In this document: positions 63,160 to 64,000 of the stretch, piece after piece
Layout: each line of letters begins with the position of its first letter
Numbering within the stretch: position 1 is the stretch's first letter
NCBI RefSeq assembly: GCF_900129855.1
Contig: NZ_LT670819.1
Span: 620,001 to 684,000 of the forward strand
Direction: 5' to 3'
Origin: Streptomyces sp. 3214.6
Lineage (GTDB): Bacteria > Actinomycetota > Actinomycetes > Streptomycetales > Streptomycetaceae
DNA length: 64,000 bases
Translations under genes and position numbers: made by a program
The notes under the pieces: model-generated
The model's input: the letters and a program-made list of their open reading frames with translations, nothing else
Told to the model about the DNA's origin: nothing
Database searches by the model: none

Positions 63160-64000
63160 ATGGATGCCGTGACGGCACAGGCAACGACGGCCACGGCACA
63201 GCAGGCGGGCACCGAGGACCCGCGCGGAGGGGTTCCGCTCATCGACATACCCACCGAGGTGAGCCCGAAGGACGCGCGGGAGCTGTCGCGCCGCTTCTTC
63301 GACCGGCTGGCCGTCGTGGAGGAGGGCACACACGAGTACCAGTACGTGCGCAACACCCTGATCGAGATGAACCTGTCGCTCGTGCGGTACGCGGCCTCGC
63401 GCTTCCGCGGCCGGGGCGACTCGATGGAGGACATCGTCCAGGTCGGCACGATCGGGCTGATCAAGGCCATCGACCGGTTCGAGCTGTCCCGCGAGGTCGA
63501 GTTCACCTCGTTCGCCGTGCCGTACATCGTCGGCGAGATCAAGCGTTTCTTCCGGGACACCAGCTGGGCGGTGCACGTGCCGCGCCGACTTCAGGAGGCT
63601 CGGGTCGAACTGGCCAGGGCGACCGAGGAGTTGCAGTCGCGGCTGGGCCGGGCGCCCACGACGCGTGAGCTGTCGCAGCTGATGTCGCTGTCGGAGGAGG
63701 AGGTCATCGAGGCGCGCAAGGCGTCCAACTGCTACACCTCCGCCTCCCTCGACGCGGCGCTCACCTCCGACGGCGGCGCGGACGGCGAGTCGGTGCTGGC
63801 CGACTTCATCGGCGCGGAGGAACCGGCGCTGGAACTGGTGGAGGACTTCCACTCGTTGGCACCGCTCATCGCCGAACTCGACGAGCGGGAACGGCAGATC
63901 ATCCATCTGCGGTTCGTCGAGGAGCGCACACAGGCGGAGATCGGCCAGGAGCTCGGCATCTCCCAGATGCACGTGTCGCGGCTGCTCAGCCGCATGGTGC
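63160..64000 (+). CDS. RNA polymerase sigma factor, SigB/SigF/SigG type, 3' end cut by window
   Basis: 280 codons are visible. Region 2: NLSLVRYAASRFRGRGDSMEDIVQVGTIGLI (split over two helices) and EFTSFAVPYIVGEIKRFFRD; region 3: HVPRRLQEARVELARATEEL; region 4: LDERERQIIHLRFV and TQAEIGQELGISQMHVSRLLSRM. GGAG sits 8 bases before the ATG. The stop lies beyond the window but only a few residues can be missing. It is divergent from the PRC-barrel/RsbW-like pair. Confidence 0.95.
   Translation, partial: MDAVTAQATTATAQQAGTEDPRGGVPLIDIPTEVSPKDARELSRRFFDRLAVVEEGTHEYQYVRNTLIEMNLSLVRYAASRFRGRGDSMEDIVQVGTIGLIKAIDRFELSREVEFTSFAVPYIVGEIKRFFRDTSWAVHVPRRLQEARVELARATEELQSRLGRAPTTRELSQLMSLSEEEVIEARKASNCYTSASLDAALTSDGGADGESVLADFIGAEEPALELVEDFHSLAPLIAELDERERQIIHLRFVEERTQAEIGQELGISQMHVSRLLSRMV

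Overview
The window looks like a stretch of a Streptomyces (or close relative) chromosome. GC content is very high with strong third-position GC, GTG starts are frequent, many neighbouring genes overlap by 4 bases (ATGA/GTGA), and several gene sets are typical of the genus: a conservon (cvnABCD plus cytochromes P450), a GlgE-type trehalose-to-glucan operon, many RsbW-like ATPases and SigB/SigF-type sigma factors, and SpoIIE-type phosphatases. No tRNA, rRNA, CRISPR array, prophage or complete insertion sequence was seen. The left edge cuts a sugar ABC permease and the right edge cuts a sigma factor.

Layout. 1-4.7 kb: a sugar-use module (MalG-type permease, GH42 beta-galactosidase, secreted sialidase-fold hydrolase with a ricin-type lectin domain). 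4.7-9.7 kb: phosphoribosyltransferase and alpha/beta hydrolase, a small membrane protein, an archease convergent with the RNA ligase RtcB, and a CapA-like protein. 9.8-13.3 kb: an isolated ctaD-ctaF pair convergent with an isolated qcrB. 13.6-20.8 kb: a roadblock-like protein, an ArsR-type regulator and a hypothetical protein, then the conservon with two P450s. 20.9-26.8 kb: PucR-type regulator, YrdC-like protein, dienelactone hydrolase, a secreted GH64 beta-1,3-glucanase behind an 18-bp palindromic operator, and an MHYT membrane sensor. 26.7-40.6 kb: intact genes (metallophosphoesterase, LLM and aldo/keto oxidoreductases, SpoIIE phosphatase, peroxiredoxin, DoxX, MarR, DNA ligase) mixed with at least six broken genes. 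40.6-47.7 kb: GNAT protein, a stand-alone hemC, a drug-type ABC exporter with its MarR, a SigB/F-type sigma factor, an ANTAR protein and a VOC protein. 47.7-58.3 kb: glgX and an ATPase-like gene, then glgE-treS-mak-glgB. 58.4-64 kb: YbdK-like ligase, acyl-CoA synthetase, two RsbW-like ATPases, a PRC-barrel protein and the start of a second SigB/F-type sigma factor.

How the genes work together. The clearest pathway is TreS (trehalose to maltose), Mak (maltose to maltose-1-phosphate), GlgE (extends glucan from maltose-1-phosphate) and GlgB (branching), with GlgX next door to debranch. The conservon encodes a membrane kinase-like ATPase, a roadblock protein, a DUF742 protein and a small GTPase, with P450s translationally coupled behind. 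Stress and partner-switching parts (two sigma factors, two RsbW-like ATPases, SpoIIE phosphatase, ANTAR protein) are spread over the right half.

The most notable signal is gene decay between 26.7 and 40.6 kb: an LLM monooxygenase reduced to its two ends but still behind an apparently intact sulfur-type leader peptide and promoter, a histidine kinase with a one-base frameshift, a DedA gene with one internal stop, a deletion scar that removed the 5' parts of a divergent AraC/MFS pair, and a heavily damaged NPP1-like toxin gene. A MarR gene there faces three operators with no intact target beside them.
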